5,623 nt of DNA from Methyloprofundus sp. (GTDB taxonomy: Bacteria; Pseudomonadota; Gammaproteobacteria; Methylococcales; Methylomonadaceae). The DNA lies in NCBI GenBank assembly GCA_030636485.1, contig DAOVWV010000129.1, positions 1 through 5,623 on the forward strand, given 5' to 3'. A model generated the notes under the pieces. It searched no databases, was not told where the DNA came from, and worked only from the letters and a program-made list of their open reading frames with translations. Position numbers and translations under genes: made by a program. Shown here in pieces: positions 1 through 5,530 of the stretch (positions within the stretch are counted from its first letter, which is position 1; each line of letters opens with the position of its first letter).

Positions 1-1851
1 CCGCCTGAACGCAGTTTTGTTCTCGGTGATGTAGATAAAGTTTGGGCGGACTGTGATTTAGTCATCGAAGGGCAAGCGAATAACGGTGCGCAAGAGCATG
101 TTTATATGGAGACTCAAAGCGCGTTAGCGATGCCTTTGGAGCATGGTGGGGTTAAACTTTATGCCGCCACGCAATCGCCGAGTATGACGCAAAAAATGAC
201 CGCGCAAGTGTTAGGCTGTGCGATGCACCAGGTTGAAGTGGATGTTTTACGTTTAGGCGGTGCATTTGGAGGCAAGGAAGAACAAGCCACTCGCTGGGCA
301 GTTTTTGCCGCATTAGCGGCCAGTCAACTTAAACAGCCTGTAAAAATAGTTTTAAATCGTGATGAAGATATGACTTTAACGGGAAAACGGCACCCGTATT
401 CATCTGATTTTAAAATGGGATTATCTAAGGAAGGAAAAATTCTCGCCTATCAGGTTTTTTACTATCAAAATGCAGGCGCGACTAATGATTTATCCTCAGC
501 TATTTTAGATCGCAGTTTATTTCACATCAGTAACAGTTATTTTATTCCCAATGTACAGGCGACTGCGGTAAGTTGTAAAACCAACCTCCCTTCCAATACT
601 GCCTTTCGTGGTTTTGGCGCACCGCAAGCAATGTTTGTTATTGAATCTGCTATTTATCAAGCAGCACAAATTTTAGGCGTTGATACATCAGCAATTCAAG
701 CTAAAAATTTAATACAAGAAAACGATGTTTTTCCTTACGGTATGGCGGTTAAATATTGCCAGGCCAAAAAATGTTGGAATGAAGTACAACAGCGATATCA
801 AGTGTCTGAGCGGCAAGCTGAAATTGCTGATTTTAATCAACAGCATCCCTTGCACAAAAAAGCATTAGCCTTGATGCCTGTGTGTTTTGCGATTTCATTC
901 AACGCCACATTTTTAAATCAAGCACGCGCATTAGTCCATATTTATACCGATGGCAGTGTGGGCGTGAGTACCTCAGCAGTGGAAATGGGACAAGGTGTGA
1001 AAGCCAAAATTCGTCAAATTGCTGCAACGGTTTTAGGCATTGATGTGAGTAAGGTTAAATTAGAGAGCACGAATACCACACGGATCAGCAATATGTCCCC
1101 AACCGCAGCCAGTGTTGGAGCCGATTTAAACGGTCATGCAACCCGTCTCGCTTGTGAAGCTATTTTACAACGATTACAAAAAGTCGCGGCTGAATATCTC
1201 AATACGCAAGATAACATTAATATTGTAGATGAAACCGTCTGTATCAATCATCAAACGACAGATTTAAACTGGCAGAAATTAATCACGATGGCTTATTTTC
1301 AACGCGTGAATTTATCTGCACAGGCTCATTATGCAACCCCTGATGTAAGCTGGGATTGGAACTGTGAAAGCGTACAAAAACCGTTTGCCTATCATGTATT
1401 TGGAACTGCGCTAACTGAAGTGACTTTAGATTGCCTATTGGGTACTTATACGCTTGATACAGTAAAAATTGTGCATGATGTGGGGCATAGTTTAAATCCC
1501 CTTATTGATAGAGGACAGGTTGAAGGAGGGTTAGTACAAGGCTTAGGCTGGATGACTCTGGAAGAAATCAAGCATGATAATAAGGGGCATTTACTGAGTA
1601 ATAGTCTGGCAAATTATAAAATCCCAGATATTTATTTTGCACCTGAGATAGACGTGCATTTTTTACAGCATGCCGATAATCCTGTGGGCTTATTTGGATC
1701 CAAAGCAGTCGGTGAGCCGCCTTTTATGTATGGCATCGGTGTTTATTTTGCATTACTGAATGCCATGCGGGCGTTTAAGCCTAACGTAAACATCCATTTC
1801 GATGCGCCGCTCACCCCAGAAAAAGTATTAATGGCTTTATACGCGGCGTAA
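1..1851 (+). CDS. xdhB: Xanthine dehydrogenase, molybdopterin-binding subunit XdhB (5' end missing)
   Basis: Large subunit of xanthine dehydrogenase, which hydroxylates hypoxanthine and xanthine to urate at a sulfurated molybdenum centre. Reading frame 1 is open from the first base, so the gene starts before the window; 616 codons remain and roughly 150 N-terminal residues are missing compared with XdhB proteins of about 770 aa. Family motifs appear in order (window codon numbers): QEHVYMET (31-38); GGAFGGKE (86-93), whose Glu93 matches bovine Glu802; Arg171 in DLSSAILDR, matching Arg880; TAFRGFG (200-206) with Phe205, matching Phe914; ISFNATFLNQ with Phe300, matching Phe1009; EMGQG (328-332); SPTAAS; and KAVGEPP with the catalytic-base Glu572, matching Glu1261. 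All main catalytic residues are therefore present. Two active-site segments differ from the mammalian enzyme: Thr1010 is Asn301, and HGGT before EMGQG is TSAV. The bovine numbering is from memory. The stop codon overlaps the next ATG. Aldehyde-oxidising relatives are the main alternative function. Confidence 0.95.
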   Translation, partial: PPERSFVLGDVDKVWADCDLVIEGQANNGAQEHVYMETQSALAMPLEHGGVKLYAATQSPSMTQKMTAQVLGCAMHQVEVDVLRLGGAFGGKEEQATRWAVFAALAASQLKQPVKIVLNRDEDMTLTGKRHPYSSDFKMGLSKEGKILAYQVFYYQNAGATNDLSSAILDRSLFHISNSYFIPNVQATAVSCKTNLPSNTAFRGFGAPQAMFVIESAIYQAAQILGVDTSAIQAKNLIQENDVFPYGMAVKYCQAKKCWNEVQQRYQVSERQAEIADFNQQHPLHKKALALMPVCFAISFNATFLNQARALVHIYTDGSVGVSTSAVEMGQGVKAKIRQIAATVLGIDVSKVKLESTNTTRISNMSPTAASVGADLNGHATRLACEAILQRLQKVAAEYLNTQDNINIVDETVCINHQTTDLNWQKLITMAYFQRVNLSAQAHYATPDVSWDWNCESVQKPFAYHVFGTALTEVTLDCLLGTYTLDTVKIVHDVGHSLNPLIDRGQVEGGLVQGLGWMTLEEIKHDNKGHLLSNSLANYKIPDIYFAPEIDVHFLQHADNPVGLFGSKAVGEPPFMYGIGVYFALLNAMRAFKPNVNIHFDAPLTPEKVLMALYAA

Positions 1852-2360
1852 TGGCATTTTTAAAAGACAGCCTCAGTGGCATGCTGATTTATACCTCAGG
1901 CGATAGTATTGCGGCATTAATTGAGGGTGAATTTTCATATCACCGCGTTTTGGGAATGATGTTGATTGCGGGGACATTGTACGCATTGGAAGTTCCAAAT
2001 TATTTTCGCTGGATAGATAAACAGGTTCCTTTTGCACAAAATTTAAGCACGACTTTTAAACGCACATTATTAGCCATGGCGTTTTTCAATCCACTTTGGA
2101 TAGCGCGACATTTAGTGTTTATTCAACTTTTCTCAGGCAACTGGCAAGCAATCAATTGGGGATTATTGGAAGTTAGTACTGTGTCCTTTATAGTCAATAT
2201 TCCATTAAGTCTAATGGTTAATTATCTGATTCAAAATAAATTGCCCTTTAAATGGCGGTTTATTGGCAGTGGTTTATTCTCGGCGGTTCTGGCTGTTTAT
2301 TATGCTTTAAGTGAGGTTTTATTCGGTGACATTAACATTATGGCAATTTTTGCAGCATAA
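1851..2360 (+). CDS. Small integral membrane protein in the xdh operon, possibly Mpv17/PMP22-like
   Basis: This 169-aa protein is very hydrophobic, with four or five likely membrane segments: about 31-50, 72-94, 105-126 and 136-156, plus a weaker one at 9-24. I do not recognise a characterised bacterial family. The order of conserved-looking positions resembles eukaryotic Mpv17/PMP22 proteins: GD at 17-18, an acidic residue at 25, Arg32 before a Gly-rich helix, YFRWIDKQVP at 51-60 (compare WYKVLDRFIP in Mpv17), KR at 70-71 then F79-N-P, and near the end NYLIQNKLPFKWR at 124-136 followed by an aromatic YYALS. That is manual recall-based matching and may be coincidental. The ATG overlaps the xdhB stop (TAATG) and has no clear ribosome-binding site, so translation is probably coupled. 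The 3' end overlaps xdhC. The context suggests a role linked to purine oxidation, perhaps substrate passage or membrane recruitment, but this is inference. Confidence 0.85.
   Translation: MAFLKDSLSGMLIYTSGDSIAALIEGEFSYHRVLGMMLIAGTLYALEVPNYFRWIDKQVPFAQNLSTTFKRTLLAMAFFNPLWIARHLVFIQLFSGNWQAINWGLLEVSTVSFIVNIPLSLMVNYLIQNKLPFKWRFIGSGLFSAVLAVYYALSEVLFGDINIMAIFAA
2311..2328 (+). promoter_or_regulatory. Ribosome-binding site and start choice for xdhC
   Basis: GTGAGG at 2311-2316 contains GAGG, followed by 9 nt and GTG at 2326. The same GTG at 2311 is itself an in-frame start candidate but has no comparable Shine-Dalgarno upstream. I therefore prefer 2326. The site lies within the coding sequence of the upstream membrane protein. 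Confidence 0.5.
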
Positions 2361-3297
2361 ATTACAACAACAGATGCGTTGTGCCTTATTAACGGTACTT
2401 GATTGCAAAGGCAGTACTCCAGCTAAAACTGGGGCACAGATGGTTTTAAGTTTTGATGCTGAAAGCATTGGTACGATAGGCGGCGGTGCGATTGAATATC
2501 TTGTAAGCCAAGAAACCAGCAAACTACTCGTCAACCATTCGCAAAAAATTTATCATCGACAAATTATCACCGATGAAATTGGCATGTTATGTGGCGGTCA
2601 ACAAGATATAGCTATTTGTATTATAGATAATAATGATTTGGCCTTAGTTGAGCGAATTTTGACTTGCCTGCAACAAGGCGGCAATGGTTTTTTAATCATT
2701 CAAGCTAATAAACTGTCATTCACTGATAAAGGAAAACCAAGCTATGAATATCACGATCCAAACAATTGGTTTTATCAACACACTTTAACTGACACAGTAC
2801 GCGTCTTTATTATCGGTGGAGGTCATGTAAGCTTGGCTTTAAGCGAGGTTTTAAAGTTTCTTGATTTTCATATCACGATCATAGATAACCGCCCCGAATT
2901 AGAGCTATTAAAACAGAATCGTTTTGCGGACATAAAAAAAATTATTCCCCACTATCAAGAAATTAGTGAATATATTCCAGAAGGTTTACAGCATTATGTC
3001 ATTATTATGACCCATTCCCATTATTGTGATGGCATTGTCCTAGAGCAATTGGTCAATAAAGAGTTTGCTTATTTAGGCATGATGGGCAGCCAGAAGAAAA
3101 TAGAGGTTTTATTTTCAAAATTGCAAGCTAAAGGGGCTAGTGAATCGCAATTAAGCAAAGTTCACGGGCCTATTGGTTTAGCGATTGATTGTCAAAACCC
3201 TAAAGAAATTGCAATGAGTATTGCTGCCCAGTTGATTCAACAGAAAAATTTATTCTCTCAGTCTGAGAATTATGAACTTGGCACTTTTGTGTTGTGA
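2326..3297 (+). CDS. xdhC: XdhC/CoxI-family molybdenum cofactor maturation protein
   Basis: XdhC binds the molybdenum cofactor, helps a NifS-like desulfurase exchange an oxo for a sulfido ligand, and delivers the cofactor to XdhB; this is known from Rhodobacter capsulatus. It is cytoplasmic and not part of the final enzyme. The N-terminal XdhC/CoxI domain (about residues 6-100) shows CKGSTPAKTGAQM (27-39), GTIGGGAIEY (49-58) and MLCGGQQD (87-94). A Rossmann-like C-terminal domain (about 159-305) shows FIIGGGHVS (161-169), IMTHSHYCD (227-235), YLGMMGSQKK (249-258) and GPIGLAIDCQNPKEIAMSIAA (281-301, split here as GPIGLAID then CQNPKEIAMSIAA). I chose GTG at 2326, giving 323 aa, because GAGG at 2313-2316 sits 9 nt upstream and the remaining N-terminus begins near the usual LxLWQ motif. 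An upstream GTG at 2311 would give 328 aa and is the alternative. Either start lies inside the preceding gene, implying coupled translation. The C-terminal tail after about residue 305 is not conserved in the family as I recall it. Confidence 0.93.
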   Translation: MTLTLWQFLQHKLQQQMRCALLTVLDCKGSTPAKTGAQMVLSFDAESIGTIGGGAIEYLVSQETSKLLVNHSQKIYHRQIITDEIGMLCGGQQDIAICIIDNNDLALVERILTCLQQGGNGFLIIQANKLSFTDKGKPSYEYHDPNNWFYQHTLTDTVRVFIIGGGHVSLALSEVLKFLDFHITIIDNRPELELLKQNRFADIKKIIPHYQEISEYIPEGLQHYVIIMTHSHYCDGIVLEQLVNKEFAYLGMMGSQKKIEVLFSKLQAKGASESQLSKVHGPIGLAIDCQNPKEIAMSIAAQLIQQKNLFSQSENYELGTFVL

Positions 3298-3330
3298 TGT
3301 GTAAATTATTGCACGCCATCCATAGCATGC

Positions 3331-3352
3331 TAAAAACAAACAAAGGTTTTTA
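3331..3352. terminator. Weak AT-rich hairpin between convergent xdhC and ilvE
   Basis: TAAAAAC (3331-3337) and GTTTTTA (3346-3352) can form a 7-bp stem with an 8-nt loop in the 72-base spacer between the two convergent genes. It is rich in A-T pairs and lacks a following T run on the plus strand, so it is at best a weak terminator. No stronger terminator is visible in the spacer. Confidence 0.25.
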
Positions 3353-3357
3353 AGAGG

Positions 3358-3370
3358 GTATATAAGGTAT
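3358..3370. repeat. 13-bp inverted repeat, copy at the 3' end of ilvE
   Basis: GTATATAAGGTAT at 3358-3370 is the exact reverse complement of ATACCTTATATAC at 4305-4317. Its last base is the last base of the ilvE stop codon (3370-3372 on the minus strand). Pairing does not extend beyond 13 bp in either direction. Function is unknown. Confidence 0.7.
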
Positions 3371-4296
3371 TATTTTACATGCGCCAACCATTCTGTATGA
3401 TCATCTCTGCGCCCGTGTACATAATCAAAATATAAAGCCTGTATTTTTTTAGTAATAGGTCCGCGGGTTGCAGAACCTATATCACGGTCATCATACTCAC
3501 GTATCGGTGTGACTTCGGCAGCCGAGCCAGTGAAAAAAGCTTCATCAGCGACATAAACCTCATCACGGGTAATACGCTTTTCTACGACTTCCAGCCCTTG
3601 TTCTTTCGCGATAGTCAGGATGGTTTCACTAGTGATACCTTCTAATGCAGAGGTCGTTTCAGGTGTATATAAGATGCCATTACGTACGATAAACAGGTTC
3701 TCACCACTCCCTTCAGCGACAAACCCCTCATGGTCTAGCAATAAAGCTTCATCATATCCTGCACTTAATGCCTCTTGTAAGGCCAGAATGGAATTGATGT
3801 AATTACCATTTGCTTTGGCCTTACACATCGTACTATTGACATGATTACGTGTATAAGAAGAAGTTCTGATTCGAATACCTTTTTCCATGCTTTCATCACC
3901 TAAATAAGCTCCCCACTCCCAGGCAGCAATCATCATATGGACTTTTAGGTTATCAGCCCGTAAACCCATGCCTTCTGAGCCATAAAAACACATGGAGCGG
4001 ATATAGGCACTATCCAGGTTATTCTTACTGATTGCATCAAGATGAGCCTGATTGACTTCTTCTTTGGAAAAAGGAATCTTCATATTCAAAATATGTGCTG
4101 AACGATATAAGCGGTCAGTATGTTCACTTAATTTAAAAATAGCTGGACCCTGGTCTGTGTGATAGGCTCTTAAACCTTCAAACACCCCTGCCCCATAATG
4201 CAGGGTATGAGTCAGGACATGCACCTTAGCATCGCGCCATTCTACCCATTTACCATCCAGCCAGATTTTGCCATCTCTATCGTCCATCGTCATCAT
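3370..4296 (-). CDS. ilvE: Branched-chain amino acid aminotransferase IlvE
   Basis: A fold-type IV pyridoxal-phosphate enzyme that exchanges the amino group between glutamate and the 2-oxo acids of isoleucine, leucine and valine; it is cytosolic. The 308-aa length is normal for the family. Motifs: HVLTHTLHYGAGVFEGLRAY (26-45); YIRSMCFYGSEGMGL (98-112); the Schiff-base lysine, Lys161 in AKANGNYINS; EGSGENLF (195-202); the phosphate-binding region around GITSETI (220-226); and TGSAAEVTPIR (256-266). The extended N- and C-termini (DRDGKIW..., HTEWLAHVK) match the Pseudomonas-type enzyme more closely than the E. coli one. D-amino acid aminotransferase and aminodeoxychorismate lyase are related, but the HYG and GLRAY motifs and the length favour IlvE. 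The start at 4296 is the first of three nearby ATGs (4296, 4293, 4287). A weak AAGG lies 11 nt upstream, so the exact start is uncertain by a few codons. It is convergent with xdhC and apparently monocistronic. Confidence 0.96.
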   Translation of the reverse strand: MMTMDDRDGKIWLDGKWVEWRDAKVHVLTHTLHYGAGVFEGLRAYHTDQGPAIFKLSEHTDRLYRSAHILNMKIPFSKEEVNQAHLDAISKNNLDSAYIRSMCFYGSEGMGLRADNLKVHMMIAAWEWGAYLGDESMEKGIRIRTSSYTRNHVNSTMCKAKANGNYINSILALQEALSAGYDEALLLDHEGFVAEGSGENLFIVRNGILYTPETTSALEGITSETILTIAKEQGLEVVEKRITRDEVYVADEAFFTGSAAEVTPIREYDDRDIGSATRGPITKKIQALYFDYVHGRRDDHTEWLAHVK

Positions 4297-4304
4297 TTTT
4301 GTTT

Positions 4305-4317
4305 ATACCTTATATAC
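4305..4317. repeat. 13-bp inverted repeat, copy in the ilvE leader
   Basis: ATACCTTATATAC at 4305-4317 is the partner of the copy at 3358-3370. Read on the minus strand it is GTATATAAGGTAT, and its AAGG (4311-4308) is the only Shine-Dalgarno-like sequence for ilvE, 11 nt before the ATG. The repeat may thus partly reflect a ribosome-binding site. Confidence 0.7.
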
Positions 4318-4333
4318 GTAAAAATATCATTGC

Positions 4334-4389
4334 GGAGGCTGTCCAAAATGGCTTTCCGCGGTAGGTTTTTCTCTTCCCGGACGGCCTCC
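4334..4389. repeat. GC-rich imperfect inverted repeat (11-bp arms, 34-nt loop) upstream of ilvE
   Basis: GGAGGCTGTCC (4334-4344) pairs with GGACGGCCTCC (4379-4389). As plus-strand RNA all 11 positions pair, with one U-G wobble (4340/4383); as minus-strand RNA the same position is a C-A mismatch. The element is clearly more GC-rich than its surroundings. If ilvE is transcribed from the -10 box at 4406-4411, the stem lies near the 5' end of its leader. The arm sequence GGAGGCTGTCCAAAA also looks like the terminal inverted repeat of some DDE transposons, so a small non-autonomous element is an alternative, but I see no target-site duplication. There is no T run, so it is not a normal terminator. 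Confidence 0.6.
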
Positions 4390-4392
4390 TAG
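4348..4392 (+). CDS. Possible 14-codon small ORF inside the GC-rich inverted repeat
   Basis: ATG at 4348 opens a 14-codon frame, MAFRGRFFSSRTAS, ending at TAG 4390-4392. It has a full GGAGG at 4334-4338, 9 nt upstream, which is a better ribosome-binding site than any other in the window. The Shine-Dalgarno sequence forms the 5' arm of the inverted repeat and pairs with CCTCC at 4385-4389 just before the stop, so folding would mask it. A possible promoter is TTTATA (4302-4307), 17 nt, TATCAT (4325-4330), but its start site would fall near the Shine-Dalgarno. The ORF may be an accident of a structured GC-rich element. No function is proposed. Confidence 0.2.
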   Translation: MAFRGRFFSSRTAS

Positions 4393-4405
4393 TCTTCATT
4401 TGAAT

Positions 4406-4411
4406 ATTATA
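4406..4411 (-). promoter_or_regulatory. Probable -10 box of the ilvE promoter
   Basis: On the minus strand bases 4411-4406 read TATAAT, a perfect sigma-70 -10 hexamer. The -35 position at 17-18 bp spacing (about 4429-4435) reads GC-rich and is a poor match, so activation or another spacing may be needed. Transcription would start near 4399, giving an ilvE leader of about 100 nt that includes the GC-rich inverted repeat and one 13-bp repeat copy. Confidence 0.45.
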
Positions 4412-4444
4412 CCGTTATTAAGGCTATATCGCGCACCGTAATAA
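4411..4444. repeat. Near-identical direct repeat ACCGTWATWA in the divergent spacer
   Basis: ACCGTTATTA (4411-4420) and ACCGTAATAA (4435-4444) match at 8 of 10 positions, 24 bp apart from start to start. TTATTA (4415-4420) and TAATAA (4439-4444) also form an inverted pair. The copies flank the expected -35 region of the ilvE promoter, so they could be operator half-sites, though AT-rich DNA gives such matches by chance. Confidence 0.3.
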
Positions 4445-4484
4445 ACAACCCGCATAAAAAACAAGGACATTTTAAGGTAATGCC

Positions 4485-4514
4485 TTAGCTGGTAATTAAT
4501 ATATAAGCTATAAT
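4485..4514 (+). promoter_or_regulatory. Probable promoter of the CxxCH membrane protein gene
   Basis: TATAAT at 4509-4514 is a perfect -10 box, 37 nt before the ATG at 4552. The best -35 candidate is TTAGCT at 4485-4490 with 18-bp spacing, matching TTGACA at three positions. Transcription would start near 4521. A dyad, TAAGG-TAATG-CCTTA at 4473-4487, overlaps the -35 candidate, and TAGCT (4486-4490) / AGCTA (4506-4510) are inverted across the spacer; either could bind a regulator. Confidence 0.45.
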
Positions 4515-4551
4515 AGTTTCCTCTAATATTCAATCTTTTCTGGTTTGTGTA

Positions 4552-5442
4552 ATGTCTAATCCAAAAATCACTTTAAGTGAGCTTGATATCCCCTTAAAGG
4601 TATTATTTACCGGCTATTTAACGACTGTTGCCATTGGTTACCTTTTTGCCTTGATCCAGATTTTGTTTACCCACGGCATGGCGGATGGAAAATTTGGATT
4701 GTCTCTTGACGATATTGTCTACAGTTATTACGGTAACCGTTCTGGAACGGTTTTAGAAACCAAACTGAATGGCTCGATGAAAGATAAAGCGACCGAGAAA
4801 GAACGCTTTGCAATTATGCAATGGGTTCGGGATGGTGCGGATGAACAAGCGTTTACCAATCAGAAAATAGCAAAAATCATCGAAAATAAATGTGAGATGT
4901 GTCATAACTCAGGAGCCTCTGGCATACCAGATTTTGCTGAGTTTGAAAATATCAAAGCACTGACTAAGGAGGATGAAGGGGCAACTTTTACCTCATTAAC
5001 CCGTGTGTCACATATTCATTTGTTTGGTATCAGTTTTATTTTTATGTTCGTCGGGATTATATTTAGCTTCTCAACGACTGCATCCACTCAATATAAAAGT
5101 ATCGCTATCGGGATGCCCTATGCATTTCTGATTATTGATATTTTATCCTGGTGGCTAACAAAATTATCGCCGATGTTTGCCTCATTGATCATGCTTGCCG
5201 GTGCTGGCATGGGTGCATCATTCGCCTTTATGTGGGTGATCTCTATAAAGGAAATGTGGTTTATCAATAACCCCTGGTTTTGTGCTCCGGATTCTCGTTG
5301 TCAACGGACGCTTAAAATTATCTCTGGCGTTAGTTTAAATAGCCTGGCTTTTATCGCTAAAAAAGCAAGAACAGAATTGTTTCCTAAACTGTTGTCACTG
5401 CTAAAAAATGCTGTTCACTGGTTTTTTAATAAAATGAAATAA
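4552..5442 (+). CDS. Membrane protein with one c-type haem motif (CxxCH), function unknown
   Basis: The protein has 296 aa and probably four membrane segments (about 15-40, 152-174, 183-201, 207-231). With both ends in the cytoplasm, the 110-residue loop 41-151 would be periplasmic. That loop carries CEMCH at 114-118, the covalent haem c attachment motif, with His118 as proximal ligand. SHIHLFG (153-159) at the start of the second helix has two histidines, His154 and His156, that could be distal haem ligands or bind a second cofactor. Other notable motifs are YYGNRSGTVLETKLNGSM (59-76) and ERFAIMQWVRDGA (84-96). I recall similar uncharacterised proteins in methanotrophs and other proteobacteria, sometimes mislabelled, but have no assigned role; electron transfer or haem-based sensing is inference. 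The basic, partly amphipathic tail (240-296) with Cys244 and Cys250 would be cytoplasmic. The ATG at 4552 lacks a clear Shine-Dalgarno. It is transcribed divergently from ilvE. Confidence 0.88.
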   Translation: MSNPKITLSELDIPLKVLFTGYLTTVAIGYLFALIQILFTHGMADGKFGLSLDDIVYSYYGNRSGTVLETKLNGSMKDKATEKERFAIMQWVRDGADEQAFTNQKIAKIIENKCEMCHNSGASGIPDFAEFENIKALTKEDEGATFTSLTRVSHIHLFGISFIFMFVGIIFSFSTTASTQYKSIAIGMPYAFLIIDILSWWLTKLSPMFASLIMLAGAGMGASFAFMWVISIKEMWFINNPWFCAPDSRCQRTLKIISGVSLNSLAFIAKKARTELFPKLLSLLKNAVHWFFNKMK

Positions 5443-5445
5443 GAG

Positions 5446-5483
5446 CACCTTTCATTGCGCCAATGGGCTACCATTTTAAGGTG
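5446..5483 (+). terminator. Possible weak terminator or dyad after the CxxCH gene
   Basis: CACCTT (5446-5451) and AAGGTG (5478-5483) are inverted, and inside them CATTG (5453-5457) and CAATG (5461-5465) form a small stem with a 3-nt loop. The element begins 3 bases after the stop codon. There is no T run after it, so it may only stabilise the mRNA end or be chance. Confidence 0.25.
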
Positions 5484-5530
5484 AGACATACGGCAGGAGT
5501 GACACGCTTTACACAAGCTTAATCCAGGCG

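Noticed and set aside
106..108. ATG at 106 as the true start of xdhB
   Set aside because: The frame is open back to base 1 and encodes family sequence (QEHVYMET begins before it), so this is an internal methionine of a truncated gene.
2319..2534. 71-aa open frame on the minus strand
   Set aside because: It lies opposite the start of xdhC and the end of the membrane-protein gene, and has no recognisable domain. It is a shadow frame.
3620..3802. 60-aa open frame on the plus strand
   Set aside because: It is antisense to the well-conserved middle of ilvE and shows no independent coding features.
4334..4389. Rho-independent terminator
   Set aside because: There is no T run after the stem on either strand, and the 34-nt loop is too long for a typical terminator.
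4198..4392. 64-aa open frame on the plus strand
   Set aside because: Its first part is antisense to the ilvE N-terminus. Only the last 14 codons, which have their own ATG and Shine-Dalgarno, are discussed separately.
4297..4551. tRNA, known riboswitch or classical ilv attenuator in the ilvE upstream spacer
   Set aside because: No cloverleaf, no recognised riboswitch core, and no dense run of Ile/Val/Leu codons was seen.
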